Assembly (NCBI RefSeq): GCF_900100735.1
Contig: NZ_FNCJ01000003.1
Coordinates: 1 to 64,000 of the forward strand
Direction of reading: 5' to 3'
From: Paraburkholderia phenazinium
Lineage (GTDB): Bacteria > Pseudomonadota > Gammaproteobacteria > Burkholderiales > Burkholderiaceae
Length of the DNA stretch: 64,000 bases
In this document: in pieces, positions 43,119 to 52,796 of the stretch
Position numbering within the stretch: the stretch's first letter is position 1
Layout: each line of letters opens with the position of its first letter
The notes under the pieces: generated by a model
What the model saw: the letters and a program-made list of their open reading frames with translations, nothing else
Told to the model about the DNA's origin: nothing
The model's database searches: none
Translations under genes and position numbers: made by a program

Positions 43119-43450
43119 GGGATAGCGTGTGGTCCGGATGAGTGACCGGATTGTAATGAAATCGCAAGAATGGTGTTGGAATACAGAAGGGTCTGGCAGT
43201 TCCACTGGCAGACAAAACTCGTCAACTTTTCGACAAATAATGACAAGTCGCGGTGAGGATGGGGCGCCGTGTCGCGATGAGAAACGTGCTTGGCGGTCCT
43301 GGTAGCAGAGCAGCTTCCGAAAGCGGGAGACGTGGGGACGATTGTCTTCGCTGCTCATGACGCTGGACGCACGAGCTCCATTCACAAAGCACAACGCCCA
43401 CGCAGCGTAGGCCGCATGGGCGTTGTATTTCTTAGGGCTTTTCTCTTGCT
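43119..43450. other. Intergenic region: macA promoter side and hairpin terminator
   Basis: 332 bp between macA and the MFS gene, both on the minus strand. The part next to macA (43119-43390) should carry its promoter; no clear hexamers are seen. The part at 43391-43426 is a strong hairpin. Confidence 0.4.
43391..43426 (-). terminator. Hairpin terminator after the DHA2 transporter gene
   Basis: A perfect 10-bp inverted repeat (ACAACGCCCA at 43391-43400, TGGGCGTTGT at 43417-43426) encloses a 16-nt loop that can pair further. It lies 25 bp past the stop codon of the transporter. Only a short GCTTTG follows on the minus strand. Confidence 0.6.
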
Positions 43451-44929
43451 TTAAGTGCGTTCGGTGGCCGGTATAGGCTTCAACGCACGCTTGCTGGCCT
43501 CCTCAGGTTGCTGCGCATGCGGTTCCGGATGGACGAGGCACGCCAGCACGAGTGCGGTGAGCAGTAGGCCCGCGGAGATCGCCGTGGCCGCTTGCATGCC
43601 GAACACGATATGCGCTGCGCCTGCTCCGCTCACCAGCGCACCGAACGCCGCCACGCCTACCGCGCCGCCTGCTTGCCGCGCGGTGTTCAGAACCGCGGAT
43701 GCCGTGCCGCCACGCTGCCGTTCGACCGAGGCGAGGACGGCAGTGGTCATGGCCGGCACCGCCAGGCCCATGCCGGACGGAATCAGCAGGAACGGCAGCA
43801 GCAGTCCGATCAGCGGTGTGGCCGCACCCACCAGGTGCAGCAGTCCATAGCCGATACCAGCGGTCAGCGCGCCGCAGATCATCGGCACCCGCACGCCATA
43901 GCGCCCGACCACCCAGCCGCTGAGCACGTTCGACACAAGGAACCCACCCGTCAGCGGCAGGAACGCGAGTCCGGCCTGCAGCGGCGTGTAACCGCGCACG
44001 TGCTGCAAATACAGGCTCAACACGAACACCATGCCGTAGTACGTCAGGTTCACACAGATGCCGAACAACACGGCCGCGCTGAACGTGCGCTTGCGGAACA
44101 GGGAGAGCGGCATCATCGGCGCGGCGACGCGGGCTTCGGTCAGCACGAAGGCAATCCCTGCGATCAGCGCAAGCCCAAAGCCGCCCGCGACAAGCGGATC
44201 GGTGAGGCCGAGCGGACGCCATTCGATCACGGCGCCGGTAAAGGCGGTCAGCGCGACGATGGCGAGGCACTGACCCGGCAGGTCGATACTGCGCGCCGGT
44301 TGCGCGGGGCTTGCCGGGGACTCTGCGTGTGCCGCGCGGGGCGAAGGAACGTACGCAAAGGTGGCGAGCAGGCCGGCTGCGCACAACGGCAGATTGACGA
44401 GGAAGATACTGCGCCAGCCGAAGGCGGCGATCAGCAGACCGCCGACCACCGGACCGGCCGCGATGGAAATGGCGCCGGCGGCGGTCCACAGACCCACGGC
44501 GCGCGCCCGCAGTTTCGGATCGTGTCCGCATGCCTGATTAAGCAAGGCCAGCGAGTTTGGCAGCATCGCTGCAGCACCGATGCCCTGCAGCGCACGCGCC
44601 GCGACTAGCGTGGCGCCGTTGAGCGCGAGTCCGCAGGCCAGTGAGGCGAGCGCGAAGATCACGATACCGCCGGCGTACATGCGGCGTGCGCCGAGCCGGT
44701 CGCCGAGCACGCCAGCGGACAGCATCAGCACTGCGAAGGCGAGGGCGTAGGCGTCGACGATCCATTGCAGGCCTGCGACGCTCGCGTGCAGGTCCGCGCC
44801 GATCTTGGCGAGCGCAATGTTGACGATGGTCACGTCGAGTTGCGTGACGACGAACCCGACGCTGACCGTCGCGACGAGGCGAGCGATGGCGGGGGTGAAG
44901 GGGGCGGTGGTCGTTTTCATGAGACCCAT
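43451..44929 (-). CDS. MFS drug:H+ antiporter, DHA2 (EmrB/QacA) family
   Basis: 492 residues with about 14 membrane helices. Hallmarks are VTQLDVTIVNIALAKIG in helix 1, the motif-A loop GVLGDRLGARRMYAGG, ALQGIGAAAMLPNSLAL (motif C side) and WRSIFLVNLPLCAAGLL after helix 6. It should export toxic compounds in exchange for protons. ATG 44929 has GGGG six bases upstream; ATG 44920 is an alternative. No adaptor (EmrA) gene is adjacent, so it probably acts alone in the inner membrane. Confidence 0.92.
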   Translation of the reverse strand: MGLMKTTTAPFTPAIARLVATVSVGFVVTQLDVTIVNIALAKIGADLHASVAGLQWIVDAYALAFAVLMLSAGVLGDRLGARRMYAGGIVIFALASLACGLALNGATLVAARALQGIGAAAMLPNSLALLNQACGHDPKLRARAVGLWTAAGAISIAAGPVVGGLLIAAFGWRSIFLVNLPLCAAGLLATFAYVPSPRAAHAESPASPAQPARSIDLPGQCLAIVALTAFTGAVIEWRPLGLTDPLVAGGFGLALIAGIAFVLTEARVAAPMMPLSLFRKRTFSAAVLFGICVNLTYYGMVFVLSLYLQHVRGYTPLQAGLAFLPLTGGFLVSNVLSGWVVGRYGVRVPMICGALTAGIGYGLLHLVGAATPLIGLLLPFLLIPSGMGLAVPAMTTAVLASVERQRGGTASAVLNTARQAGGAVGVAAFGALVSGAGAAHIVFGMQAATAISAGLLLTALVLACLVHPEPHAQQPEEASKRALKPIPATERT

Positions 44930-45016
44930 AGTAGCCCCGCCGGGTACCCGACGTTTCGGTGCGTCGTGAAGTGTCGATGTGCGGGGAGTCGGAGGGGCGT
45001 CTATTACTTGCTGGCC

Positions 45017-45060
45017 CGATTAGCTCACCGACCCGCCCCCGCGATTAGCCCCCGATTAGC
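45017..45060. repeat. Three copies of CGATTAGC
   Basis: CGATTAGC occurs at 45017-45024, 45042-45049 and 45053-45060, the last overlapping the stop codon of the MFS gene at 45056. They lie in the short gap between two transporter genes. Function unknown; they could be a local duplication or a protein-binding array. Confidence 0.5.
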
Positions 45061-46372
45061 GGCCCGACGCTTGCGCCTGCGGCGCATCCTTGATGAAGAA
45101 AGTGGTCAAGGCTCCCACCATGCACACGGCGCCGACATACAGCGCAGGCGCCATCGGATTCGACTTCATCATCAGCGACACGACGATCGGCGTGAGGCCG
45201 CCGAACACGGCATAGGCGACGTTATATGAGAACGAGATGCCCGAGAAGCGCACCGCGGCCGGAAACGCCTTCACCATCACGAACGGCACGGCGCCGATCA
45301 CGCCGACAAGGAACCCCGTCAACGCATACAGCGGCAGGAGCTTGGAGGGATCGACGGCGAGTTGCGCGAACATCACGTAGTACGACGCGGCCAATGCAAA
45401 GCCGCCGATAAACAGCGTGCGCCCCGCGCCGATGCGTCCCGCGATCGAGCCGGCCACCACGCAGCCGAGCGTCAGGCACAGCGTCGCCACGCCGTTGGCC
45501 AGCAGGGCCGTCGCAGGGGCGATATGGAATTGCTTTTGCAGCAGCGTCGGCGTCATCAGGATCACGACGACGATTGCAGCGGACAGCATCCACGTCAGCA
45601 GCATCGACACGATGACCGCGCGGCCATGGTCGCGCAGCACCGCTTTCAACGGAATCTCCGCCGCAAGCGACTTGCGTTGCTTCAGCTCGGCGAACACCGG
45701 TGTTTCATGCAGCCAGCGGCGCAGGTAAACCGAGAACAGGCCGAACACGCCGCCGAGCAGGAACGGAACCCGCCAGGCAAAGGCGGTGATCTCCGCCGGC
45801 GCGAAATGGCGGTTGACACCGGAGGCGACCAGCGAGCCGAGCAGAATGCCGGCGGTCAGCCCAGCCGTGAGGGTGCCGCAGGCATAGCCGACGTGACGCT
45901 GCGGCACATGTTCCGAGACGAACACCCACGCGCCCGGCACTTCGCCGCCCACTGCCGCGCCTTGCAGCACGCGCAGCACCAGCAGCAGTACCGGCGCCAG
46001 CAGGCCGATGCTGGCGTAGGTGGGCAGGAGGCCCATCAACAGCGTCGGCACCGACATCAGCAGCACGCTCAGCGTGAACATGCGCTTGCGGCCGAGCAGG
46101 TCGCCGAAGTGCGCCATGATGATGCCGCCCAGCGGCCGCGCCAGATAGCCGGCGGCGAAGATGCCGAAGGTCTGCAACTGGCGCAGCCAGTCGGGGATCG
46201 CCTGCGGGAAGAACAATTGTCCGATCGCCGGGGCGAAGAACACGAAGATGATGAAGTCGTAGAACTCCAGCGCGCCGCCGAGGGCGGCAAGGCCGAGCGT
46301 TTTGTAGTCGCTCGCCCCGAGGGTGCGTGGGGTGACAGCCTGCTGTGCTCCACCCAGATTTGTTGCTTGCAT
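45056..46372 (-). CDS. MFS metabolite:H+ symporter (MHS family)
   Basis: 438 residues with 12 helices. The MHS pattern is clear: GGALEFYDFIIFVFFAP in helix 1, the motif-A loop FGDLLGRKRMFTLSVLLM, GGEVPGAWVFVSEHVP in helix 4, and WRVPFLLGG before the central loop. Members take up carboxylic acids such as citrate, ketoglutarate or shikimate, or betaines, with protons. No catabolic gene is adjacent to suggest the substrate. Confidence 0.9.
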   Translation of the reverse strand: MQATNLGGAQQAVTPRTLGASDYKTLGLAALGGALEFYDFIIFVFFAPAIGQLFFPQAIPDWLRQLQTFGIFAAGYLARPLGGIIMAHFGDLLGRKRMFTLSVLLMSVPTLLMGLLPTYASIGLLAPVLLLVLRVLQGAAVGGEVPGAWVFVSEHVPQRHVGYACGTLTAGLTAGILLGSLVASGVNRHFAPAEITAFAWRVPFLLGGVFGLFSVYLRRWLHETPVFAELKQRKSLAAEIPLKAVLRDHGRAVIVSMLLTWMLSAAIVVVILMTPTLLQKQFHIAPATALLANGVATLCLTLGCVVAGSIAGRIGAGRTLFIGGFALAASYYVMFAQLAVDPSKLLPLYALTGFLVGVIGAVPFVMVKAFPAAVRFSGISFSYNVAYAVFGGLTPIVVSLMMKSNPMAPALYVGAVCMVGALTTFFIKDAPQAQASGR

Positions 46373-46572
46373 TGCTATGTCGTTTTATTGAATGGAAAGC
46401 CACGCTTGGTGCGTGGAATGCGGCGGTCGTCGGGCGAGAAGTGCGAAGCGCTGGGTAGAGCACGGAACACGGGCGCGCTTGCCGGGATACGGCCGGCGCG
46501 ATGACGACAAACCATTGATTCTATCAGCCTCAAATGTGCCGTTCTGCGTCGGTAGGACTCGCAGAGGACGCA

Positions 46573-46740
46573 ATGGGCACTATCTCGAAGAAAATTGCTA
46601 AAAATGGGGCCGCAGCATATCAGGCGAAATGCAGGCGAAAAGGCTTCCCGACTCAATCGAAAACCTTCCACGAGCTCAAGGACGCGAAGACGTATATCAG
46701 AGCCACGGAGCGGGCGTTCGACCTCGGGGAGATACCGTAG
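46573..46740 (+). pseudogene. Tyrosine integrase remnant, N-terminal arm-binding domain
   Basis: 55 residues (MGTISKKIAKNGAAAYQAKC, then RRKGFPTQSKTFHELKDAK) match the beginning of phage-type tyrosine recombinases, which bind arm sites. The frame ends at 46740 after GEIP. The core-binding domain that should follow is missing, and the next integrase-like sequence is in another frame. Confidence 0.75.
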
Positions 46741-46748
46741 GGCGCGAG

Positions 46749-48122
46749 ATGAACTTGCTATTCGGGGCAATCAATAAGGCGAGGGCAGAATGGGGCTGCT
46801 CTCAGATACCCGATTGTAAGGTCACGCGTCCGAAGGCCCCGCCGCACAGAGACCGGGTTCTATCAGACGAGGAGGAAGTCATCTTGGTCGCTGCCGCGCG
46901 GGCCAATTCGAACGAGTATCTAGCTCCGGTGATCGAATGGGCGCTTGCGACCGCGATGCGCGCTGGTGAGATCGTCAACCTGCTGTGGTCGGATATTGAT
47001 TGGAAGAAGCGTACTTGCCGCGTGAGGGAGGCGAAGAACGGGACGCCTCGTAACGTGCCGCTACGCCAGTTCCTCGGCAATCGCTTTCACTGGCGCGATC
47101 GGCTTGAGTATCGGGCTTCGGTTGCGCAGTGGAAGGCGGAACTGGTTGCCCAAAGACCTAAACCGTCGAAACTGGTGACTAACCCACGGCTGCACCACTA
47201 CGTGCAAGACCGTTTGGAGGGCAAGGTTCGCGACGCTGATGGCCGTGAGATTGCTGGGCCTCGGCAAGCGCCGTTCAAAGGGAGAAACAAGCCGCATCGC
47301 GGTGACCGTAAATGGGTTAATGGCTGGTCGCCCGAACAGATTTCCAAACGGCTGCAGTTCGACTTCCCGGATGACGAATCTATGCGCATCTCTCACGAAG
47401 CAATTTACCAGGCTCTCTATATCCAGAGCCGAGGCGCCCTCAAGCGTGAACTGGTCAGCTGTCTTCGCACAGGGCGGGCGTTGCGCGTACCGAGGGCCAG
47501 GGCACAAGCCAAGGCCTGGGCGCACGTTAGCGAGGATGTGATGATTTCCAGTCGGCCTGCAGAAGTGCAGGATCGTGCTGTGCCAGGCCATTGGGAGGGT
47601 GACCTGATCATCGGCCTGAACCGATCTGCTATTGGGACGCTGGTGGAGAGATCAAGCCGTTTTACCATGCTCGTGCACCTGCCTCGGGAGAAAGGCTATG
47701 GGTTGACTCCCCGGACGAAGAATGGTCCCGCGCTGGCTGGCTACGGAGCTGTCACGATGGCCAATGCGCTCAAGAAGACCGTGACTGACATGCCCGCCCT
47801 GTTGTGGCAGTCATTGACTTGGGATCGTGGCAAGGAACTATCCGATCACGCCCGCTTCACCGTTGAATCCGGGGTAAAGGTATTCTTCGCCGACCCGCAC
47901 AGTCCATGGCAGCGTGGCACGAACGAGAACACGAACGGCCTTCTGCGACAATACTTTCCAAAGGGCACAGACCTATCCAGGTGGAGCGCTCGAGAGATCC
48001 AGGCCGTTGCCAATGCACTGAATACCAGGCCCCGGAAAACGCTTGGTTGGAAGACTCCTGCCGAAGCTCTGGACGAGTATCTAAAATCTGTTCAACAATC
48101 TAGTGTTGCGACGACCGGTTGA
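46749..48122 (+). pseudogene. Chimera of integrase fragment and IS30-family transposase lacking its HTH
   Basis: A continuous 457-residue frame. Residues 1 to about 105 are integrase: INKARAEWGCSQIP, LSDEEEVILVAAA and ATAMRAGEIVNLLWSDID, with the box-I Arg. From about residue 115 it is an IS30-family transposase: WSPEQISKRLQFDFP, MRISHEAIYQAL, GHWEGDLIIG (first Asp), LTWDRGKEL (second Asp) and WQRGTNENTNGLLRQYFPKG (Glu). The DDE triad is intact, but the N-terminal HTH of the transposase is gone. The join lies at about 47060-47100. I see no matching left end of the element, so both genes look dead, though the fused frame could still be translated. Confidence 0.8.
47065..48122 (+). mobile_element. 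Partial IS30-family insertion sequence
   Basis: The 3' part of the element, from the break inside the integrase to the transposase stop. Left inverted repeat and 5' transposase end are absent. The right end should lie shortly after 48122, but I could not fix it without its partner. Confidence 0.65.
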
Positions 48123-48350
48123 ATCCGCCCTGGTAGCGTGGGTCGCGTTGCGGAGCGCTCACGTTTCCATTCACCGAACGTGAGCAGCAAAGCGGCCAGC
48201 GTACGTAATGCGCAACGCATGCCTACGTGGGAACTTGAAGCTCGTCTGTCGGACGACGCCGATCGACGAGTAAATTAGGACTGCTCCTATGTGACGGCGG
48301 CAGAGCGACTCCCAGAATCGCCTCCGACCTATCAGTTGAGAGCCATCCTC

Positions 48351-49088
48351 ATGCGTATTGCCATCCTTCAGCGCGACCCTCTGCAGCGCCAGTTGATCGA
48401 AAAGATCCTGGAGCAGGCGGGTCATAGCTGCCTGACTTACGACGACGGACTGAGCATGTCGAAGGCGCTAGCCTGTTCGACTGTCGATCTGCTTGTACTC
48501 GACTGGAACGGCGTGCGCCTGTCCGGCGCCGACGTGTTGAAAGCGGTGCGCTCCGTGGGCGGCGACCGGATGCCGGTGGTCTTCGCTTCGCGCGACACCT
48601 CCGAGGAGAGCGCGGTCCGCGCATTCCTCGCCGGCGCGGACGACTACGTGCTGTTGCCGGTGCGCCCGGCCGAGTTCCGCGAACGCATCGCCGCGTTGCT
48701 GCGGCGGGCTTACCCGGACCGGCACGGCGTCGCAAATTTCGATGTCGGTCCGTACCACTTCGACGGGCGTCGCCAGCTCGTCACATTGCGTGGTGTGCCG
48801 GTGCCGTTGTCAGGCACGCAGTATCGTCTGGCGTCGTTGTTCTTCGCCAATATCGGCCGCGTGCTGTCGCGCGATCACATCTTCGCGATGGTGTGGGGCC
48901 GCGAATTCCGCGAGTTCACCCGCACCATCGACAGTCACGTGTCGCGCCTGCGCCTGCTGCTTGAGATCGGTGAGGAAAACGGCTTTCGTCTGCAGCCGGT
49001 CTATAAGAGCGGTTATCGTTTGCTGAGCCTGCACGATGGCGCGCAGATCAAGAAAGAGTTGCCGAGACCTCGTCTTGCGGTTGCGTGA
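48351..49088 (+). CDS. Orphan OmpR/PhoB-type response regulator
   Basis: 245 residues. The receiver domain has RIAILQRDPLQ at its first strand (its acidic cluster reduced to a single Asp), the phospho-acceptor region VDLLVLDWNGVRLSG, and a conserved Ala/Gly-Asp-Asp run (AGADDYVLLPV) in which the usual K-P near switch strand 5 is replaced by V-R-P. The C-terminal winged helix is of OmpR type (QYRLASLFFANIGRVLSRDH, TIDSHVSRLRLLLEI). No histidine kinase gene is adjacent. The replaced lysine and reduced acidic pocket suggest phosphorylation may not be the normal switch. ATG 48351 starts directly at the receiver. Confidence 0.85.
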   Translation: MRIAILQRDPLQRQLIEKILEQAGHSCLTYDDGLSMSKALACSTVDLLVLDWNGVRLSGADVLKAVRSVGGDRMPVVFASRDTSEESAVRAFLAGADDYVLLPVRPAEFRERIAALLRRAYPDRHGVANFDVGPYHFDGRRQLVTLRGVPVPLSGTQYRLASLFFANIGRVLSRDHIFAMVWGREFREFTRTIDSHVSRLRLLLEIGEENGFRLQPVYKSGYRLLSLHDGAQIKKELPRPRLAVA

Positions 49089-49104
49089 GCCGCAAGAGCG
49101 GCTC
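49087..49104 (+). terminator. Candidate hairpin after the response regulator
   Basis: GAGCCGC (49087-49093) pairs perfectly with GCGGCTC (49098-49104) around a 4-nt AAGA loop. It overlaps the stop codon and lacks a T-run, so termination is uncertain. It lies between convergent genes. Confidence 0.35.
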
Positions 49105-49175
49105 TCCTAGATCCACCGGCGTGACTTTCCCAGGTCCGCCGGCACGATTATTCCAGATCCGCCAGCGCCGCTCGT

Positions 49176-50081
49176 TTATAGCTTCGGCAGCGCAGGGCGC
49201 GTTTCGAGCGAATGGCGAATCAGCGCTTCGACCGCCTTGCGCTCGTCGCCCACGAGCGGCAAACGCGGCGGCCGTACCGGCTCGGTGCCGAGTCCCACCA
49301 TCGCCTCGGCGAGCTTGATGTTCTGCACCAGCTTCGGCGAGACATCGAGTGCAAGCAGCGGCGCAAACCAACGGTAAATCGCGCGAGCCTCTTCCACGCG
49401 TCCTGCCTTGATGAGCTTGTAGATCGCCACGGTCTCATGCGGAAACGCGCATACGAGGCCGGCCACCCAGCCGTGTGCGCCCATCAGGACCGCTTCCATG
49501 GCGAGGTTGTCCACGCCGCACAGAATCGCGTAACGGTCGCCGACCACGTTGATCAGATCCGTGACGCGGCGTACGTCGCCACAGGATTCCTTGATCGCAA
49601 CGATCTTCTTTTCGTCGGCCAGGTCCGCGAACATGTCGGGCGTCGTATCGACGCCGTACGCGAGCGGGTTGTTGTAGATCATCAGCGGCAGGGCGCTGGC
49701 GTCGGCGACGCTACGGAAATGCTGCAGCGTCTCGCGCCGGTCCGACAGATAGCGCAAGCCCGGCAACACCATATAGCCTGCCGCGCCATGCTTCACGCCG
49801 GCTTCGGCCTGGCGGCATGCGTCGAGCGTGCTGTTTTCAGCGATCGTCAGCAGCACCGGCACGCGGCCCTTGGCGGCGTCCACGGCGATATCGAGCACTT
49901 CCAGCTTTTCGTCGAGCGACAGCGTCGAGGCTTCGCCGAGCGAGCCGCATACGATGATCCCGTCCACGCCAGCGTCGATCTGCGCTTCAATGTTCTTCCC
50001 GGTCCATGCGCGGTCTATGCTGAAATCCGCGTTGAACTTGGTGGTGACTGCAGGCAATACGCCTTCCCAGATATGTGCCAC
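49176..50081 (-). CDS. DHDPS-family deaminase/dehydratase, probable pyrroline-4-hydroxy-2-carboxylate deaminase
   Basis: 301 residues, a DapA-superfamily TIM barrel with GSLGEASTLSLDEK (phosphate/carboxylate loop), MIYNNPLAYG (catalytic Tyr) and VAIKESCGD (Schiff-base Lys). Such enzymes include dihydrodipicolinate synthase and the deaminase LhpC/HypD of hydroxyproline breakdown. Being divergent from a 4-hydroxyproline epimerase and D-hydroxyproline dehydrogenase genes favours the latter: conversion of pyrroline-4-hydroxy-2-carboxylate to alpha-ketoglutarate semialdehyde and ammonia. The start is GTG 50081 with AGGAGAG six bases upstream. Confidence 0.82.
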   Translation of the reverse strand: MAHIWEGVLPAVTTKFNADFSIDRAWTGKNIEAQIDAGVDGIIVCGSLGEASTLSLDEKLEVLDIAVDAAKGRVPVLLTIAENSTLDACRQAEAGVKHGAAGYMVLPGLRYLSDRRETLQHFRSVADASALPLMIYNNPLAYGVDTTPDMFADLADEKKIVAIKESCGDVRRVTDLINVVGDRYAILCGVDNLAMEAVLMGAHGWVAGLVCAFPHETVAIYKLIKAGRVEEARAIYRWFAPLLALDVSPKLVQNIKLAEAMVGLGTEPVRPPRLPLVGDERKAVEALIRHSLETRPALPKL

Positions 50082-50450
50082 GGCTTCTCTCCTGAGTGTG
50101 ATGAGTTGCTCGCAGTGTAAGCAGGGAAAATGCCGCCGTCTTGCGCTAACGACGCGTGCTGGATGACGATTTCAGCATAGGCGATGTGCAGGGGTGTCGT
50201 CGGAAAGTCCTCGTATGCCGTTTGGATAAGGCTTTCCTGCGACATTTTTGCTGCTAAGGGCACAGCGCTGCGGAAGTTATTTCCTGGCATATGGGCGCCT
50301 GGCCGGTAGGACGTCGCACGGATGCCGTGTGCGTCCTGCGCCGGGAGTGCTCTGGTGTCCTGCTGGCGCATTCTCGACTATGCTGAAATCGTCACATTCC
50401 GCGCTGAATGATGCCAAGACTGGCCGTCCTGCCGTTCCTAACATTACGGC
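50082..50450. promoter_or_regulatory. Divergent promoter region of the hydroxyproline genes
   Basis: 369 bp between the deaminase (minus) and epimerase (plus) genes. It should contain both promoters and the target of the AraC-type regulator at 54170. I see no convincing hexamers or inverted repeats. Confidence 0.4.
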
Positions 50451-51410
50451 ATGAAAACCTTGAACGTGATTGATTCGCACACCGGCGGTGAACCGACCCG
50501 CCTGGTTGTGTCCGGTGGCCCCGATCTCGGCAACGGGACGCTGGCCGAGCGGCTCGACGTGTTTCGCACGCGTTTCGACGACTGGCGCGCCGGCATCGTC
50601 ACCGAGCCGCGCGGTTCGGACGTGGTGGTCGGCGCGTTGCTGTGCGAGCCGGACCACGCGGATTGCGCGGCCGGCGTGATCTTCTTCAATAACGTCGGCT
50701 ACCTCGGCATGTGCGGTCACGGCACCATCGGGCTGGTGGTGTCGCTTGCCCATATGGGACGCATCGGTCCGGGGCAGCATCGCATCGAGACGCCGGTCGG
50801 CATCGTCGAGGCCACGCTCAATCCGGATGGCAGCGTCGCGGTGCGCAACGTGCCGGCCTATCGTTACCGCCAGGCGGTGAGTGTCGACGTGCCGGGTTAC
50901 GGCGTGCTGACCGGCGATATCGCCTGGGGTGGCAACTGGTTTTTCCTCGTCGCCGAGCACGGCCACACGCTCGAAGCGCGCCATATTCCCGAGTTGACCA
51001 CCTTCAGTTCGGCGATCCGCGACGCGCTGACCGCCCAGCACATCACCGGCGCGGACCGCGCGCTGATCGACCATATCGAGCTGTTCGCTCCCGGTTCGCG
51101 CGACGGGATCGATAGCCGCAGCTTCGTGCTGTGCCCCGGCAATGCCTACGACCGTTCGCCGTGCGGCACCGGCACCAGCGCCAAAGTGGCGTGTCTTGCC
51201 GCGGACGGCAAGCTTGCGGAAGGGGCAGTGTGGCGGCAGGAGAGCATTATCGGCAGTGTGTTCGAAGCCACCTACCGGCACGTGGTTGACGCTAGCGGCG
51301 AGCGCATGAGCGTCGTGCCGACCATCACGGGTCATGCGCACATCATGGCGGAAGGGCGTCTGTGTTTCGACGAGCGCGATCCGTTTGCATGGGGTCTGCG
51401 CACGGCATGA
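50451..51410 (+). CDS. 4-hydroxyproline 2-epimerase (proline racemase family)
   Basis: 319 residues. The family's two catalytic cysteines are both present: Cys88 in MCGHGTIG and Cys238 in SPCGTGTSA. Cys/Cys means racemase or epimerase; the related trans-3-hydroxyproline dehydratase has Thr at the second place. With D-hydroxyproline dehydrogenase genes following, the reaction should be trans-4-hydroxy-L-proline to cis-4-hydroxy-D-proline. The start of the next gene overlaps the stop by ATGA. This is the first gene of a tightly coupled four-gene operon. Confidence 0.92.
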   Translation: MKTLNVIDSHTGGEPTRLVVSGGPDLGNGTLAERLDVFRTRFDDWRAGIVTEPRGSDVVVGALLCEPDHADCAAGVIFFNNVGYLGMCGHGTIGLVVSLAHMGRIGPGQHRIETPVGIVEATLNPDGSVAVRNVPAYRYRQAVSVDVPGYGVLTGDIAWGGNWFFLVAEHGHTLEARHIPELTTFSSAIRDALTAQHITGADRALIDHIELFAPGSRDGIDSRSFVLCPGNAYDRSPCGTGTSAKVACLAADGKLAEGAVWRQESIIGSVFEATYRHVVDASGERMSVVPTITGHAHIMAEGRLCFDERDPFAWGLRTA

Positions 51411-52534
51411 TGGCAGATGTGCTTATCGTCGGCGCGGGGATTGTCGGTGCTGCATGCGCAGCGGAACTGGCCGCGCGTGGCATGCGGGTGGAGGTGCTGG
51501 AGCGCAACGGCATAGGCGGTGGCGCGACCGCGGCCGGCATGGGGCACATTGTCGTGATGAACGACTCGCCCGCCGAGTTCGCGCTGAGCGCCTATTCGCG
51601 CGAACTGTGGCTCGACCTCGCGCCGCAATTGCGCGAGCGCGACGCCTTCGCGCGCTGCGGCACGCTGTGGGTCGCGGCTGACGATGAAGAATGGCAAGCC
51701 GCCCGCGCCATGCACCAGGCGTTTGTTGTGCGAGGCGTGGCGGCACAGTTGCTCGATAGCGCGGCGCTGCGAGCTTGCGAGCCGGCGCTTGCGCAGGGCA
51801 TGGCGGGCGGCCTGCGCATCGAACACGACAGCATCGTCTACGCACCGACTGCAGCCGAATGGTTGCTGACGCAATCGCCTGCGGCCAACCATATCCGCGT
51901 ACGGCTCGAAACGGAGGTGGCCGCCGTCGATGCGCATGGCGTGACGCTTGCCAATGGCGAGCGCAAAACGGCGGCCCATGTGATCGTGGCAAACGGGATT
52001 GCCGCGCGGACGCTGGTGCCGTCGCTGCCGCTTCAGCCGAAGAAGGGCCATCTGCTGATCACCGATCGCTACCCCGGTTTGATTCAACATCAACTGCTCG
52101 AACTCGGCTACATCAAAAGCGCCCATCATGCGGCGGGCACCTCGGTGGCCTTCAATGCGCAGCCGCGGCCGACCGGCCAGTTGTTGATCGGCTCGTCGCG
52201 CCAGTTCGAGACGACCGATCCCGCCGTCGATATGCCTGTGCTCGCGCAGATGCTGCGGCGGGCCGCACGCTATCTGCCGGCCTTGCCGACGCTCAACGGG
52301 ATTCGCGCCTGGACCGGCTTTCGCGCAGCCACGCCGGATGGCTTGCCGCTCATTGGCCGCATGGATGACGCTGCGCCTGGCCCGTGGCTGGCCGTTGGAC
52401 ACGAGGGGCTTGGCGTGACCACCTCGCTTGCGACGGCGAAGCTGCTCGCAGCGCAGATCACGGGGGGCGCGGCGCCGATTCCATTAGAACCGTATTTGCC
52501 GCAGCGTTTCGCGTTGGGAGCCTGCCATGTCTAG
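51407..52534 (+). CDS. D-hydroxyproline dehydrogenase, FAD (DAO-like) subunit
   Basis: 375 residues. The N-terminal FAD Rossmann motif is [21 protein letters not shown], and the C-terminal DAO signature includes [16 protein letters not shown] and [18 protein letters not shown]. It is a D-amino-acid-dehydrogenase-like flavoprotein. With the small 2Fe-2S and NAD/FAD-type subunits that follow it makes the heteromeric enzyme known from Pseudomonas and Burkholderia (HcnABC/LhpBEF type), oxidising cis-4-hydroxy-D-proline and passing electrons to the respiratory chain. It overlaps both neighbours by a few bases. Confidence 0.88.
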   Translation: MMADVLIVGAGIVGAACAAELAARGMRVEVLERNGIGGGATAAGMGHIVVMNDSPAEFALSAYSRELWLDLAPQLRERDAFARCGTLWVAADDEEWQAARAMHQAFVVRGVAAQLLDSAALRACEPALAQGMAGGLRIEHDSIVYAPTAAEWLLTQSPAANHIRVRLETEVAAVDAHGVTLANGERKTAAHVIVANGIAARTLVPSLPLQPKKGHLLITDRYPGLIQHQLLELGYIKSAHHAAGTSVAFNAQPRPTGQLLIGSSRQFETTDPAVDMPVLAQMLRRAARYLPALPTLNGIRAWTGFRAATPDGLPLIGRMDDAAPGPWLAVGHEGLGVTTSLATAKLLAAQITGGAAPIPLEPYLPQRFALGACHV

Positions 52535-52796
52535 TCGTCGCGCGAACGAACGGATCCGCGTGACGATCGACGCTCGCACTTTAGAGGTCGAGGCCGGCAC
52601 CCTGGTCGTGGCTGCGCTGGCGCTAGCGGGCTTGCGCGGCACGCGCACCTCCGTCAGCGGACAACCACGTACCGCCTTGTGCGGCATGGGTGTTTGCCAG
52701 GAGTGCCGCGTCACTATCGACGGCCGCGCGCATGCGCTGGCCTGCCAGACCGTCTGTCGCGATGGCCAGGTCATTCAGACGACGGGGGCCGTGTGA
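52527..52796 (+). CDS. D-hydroxyproline dehydrogenase, small 2Fe-2S subunit
   Basis: 89 residues. Four cysteines lie in the plant-ferredoxin-like order C-x4-C-x2-C-x11-C (LCGMGVCQEC ... LACQT), enough for one 2Fe-2S cluster. It belongs to the (2Fe-2S)-binding HcnA-like family and should relay electrons between the two flavin subunits. It overlaps the upstream gene by eight bases and the downstream one by GTGA, so all three subunits are translationally coupled. Confidence 0.9.
   Translation: MSSRRANERIRVTIDARTLEVEAGTLVVAALALAGLRGTRTSVSGQPRTALCGMGVCQECRVTIDGRAHALACQTVCRDGQVIQTTGAV

Noticed and set aside
41911..43215. Upstream extension of the macB frame into a 1088-residue open frame
   Set aside because: The extra sequence is macA read in another frame, Arg/Gly-rich and without motifs; MacB has a clear start at 41910.
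46385..46573. Possible attachment site before the integrase
   Set aside because: No tRNA gene and no direct repeat pair could be found in the window; the integrase is broken.
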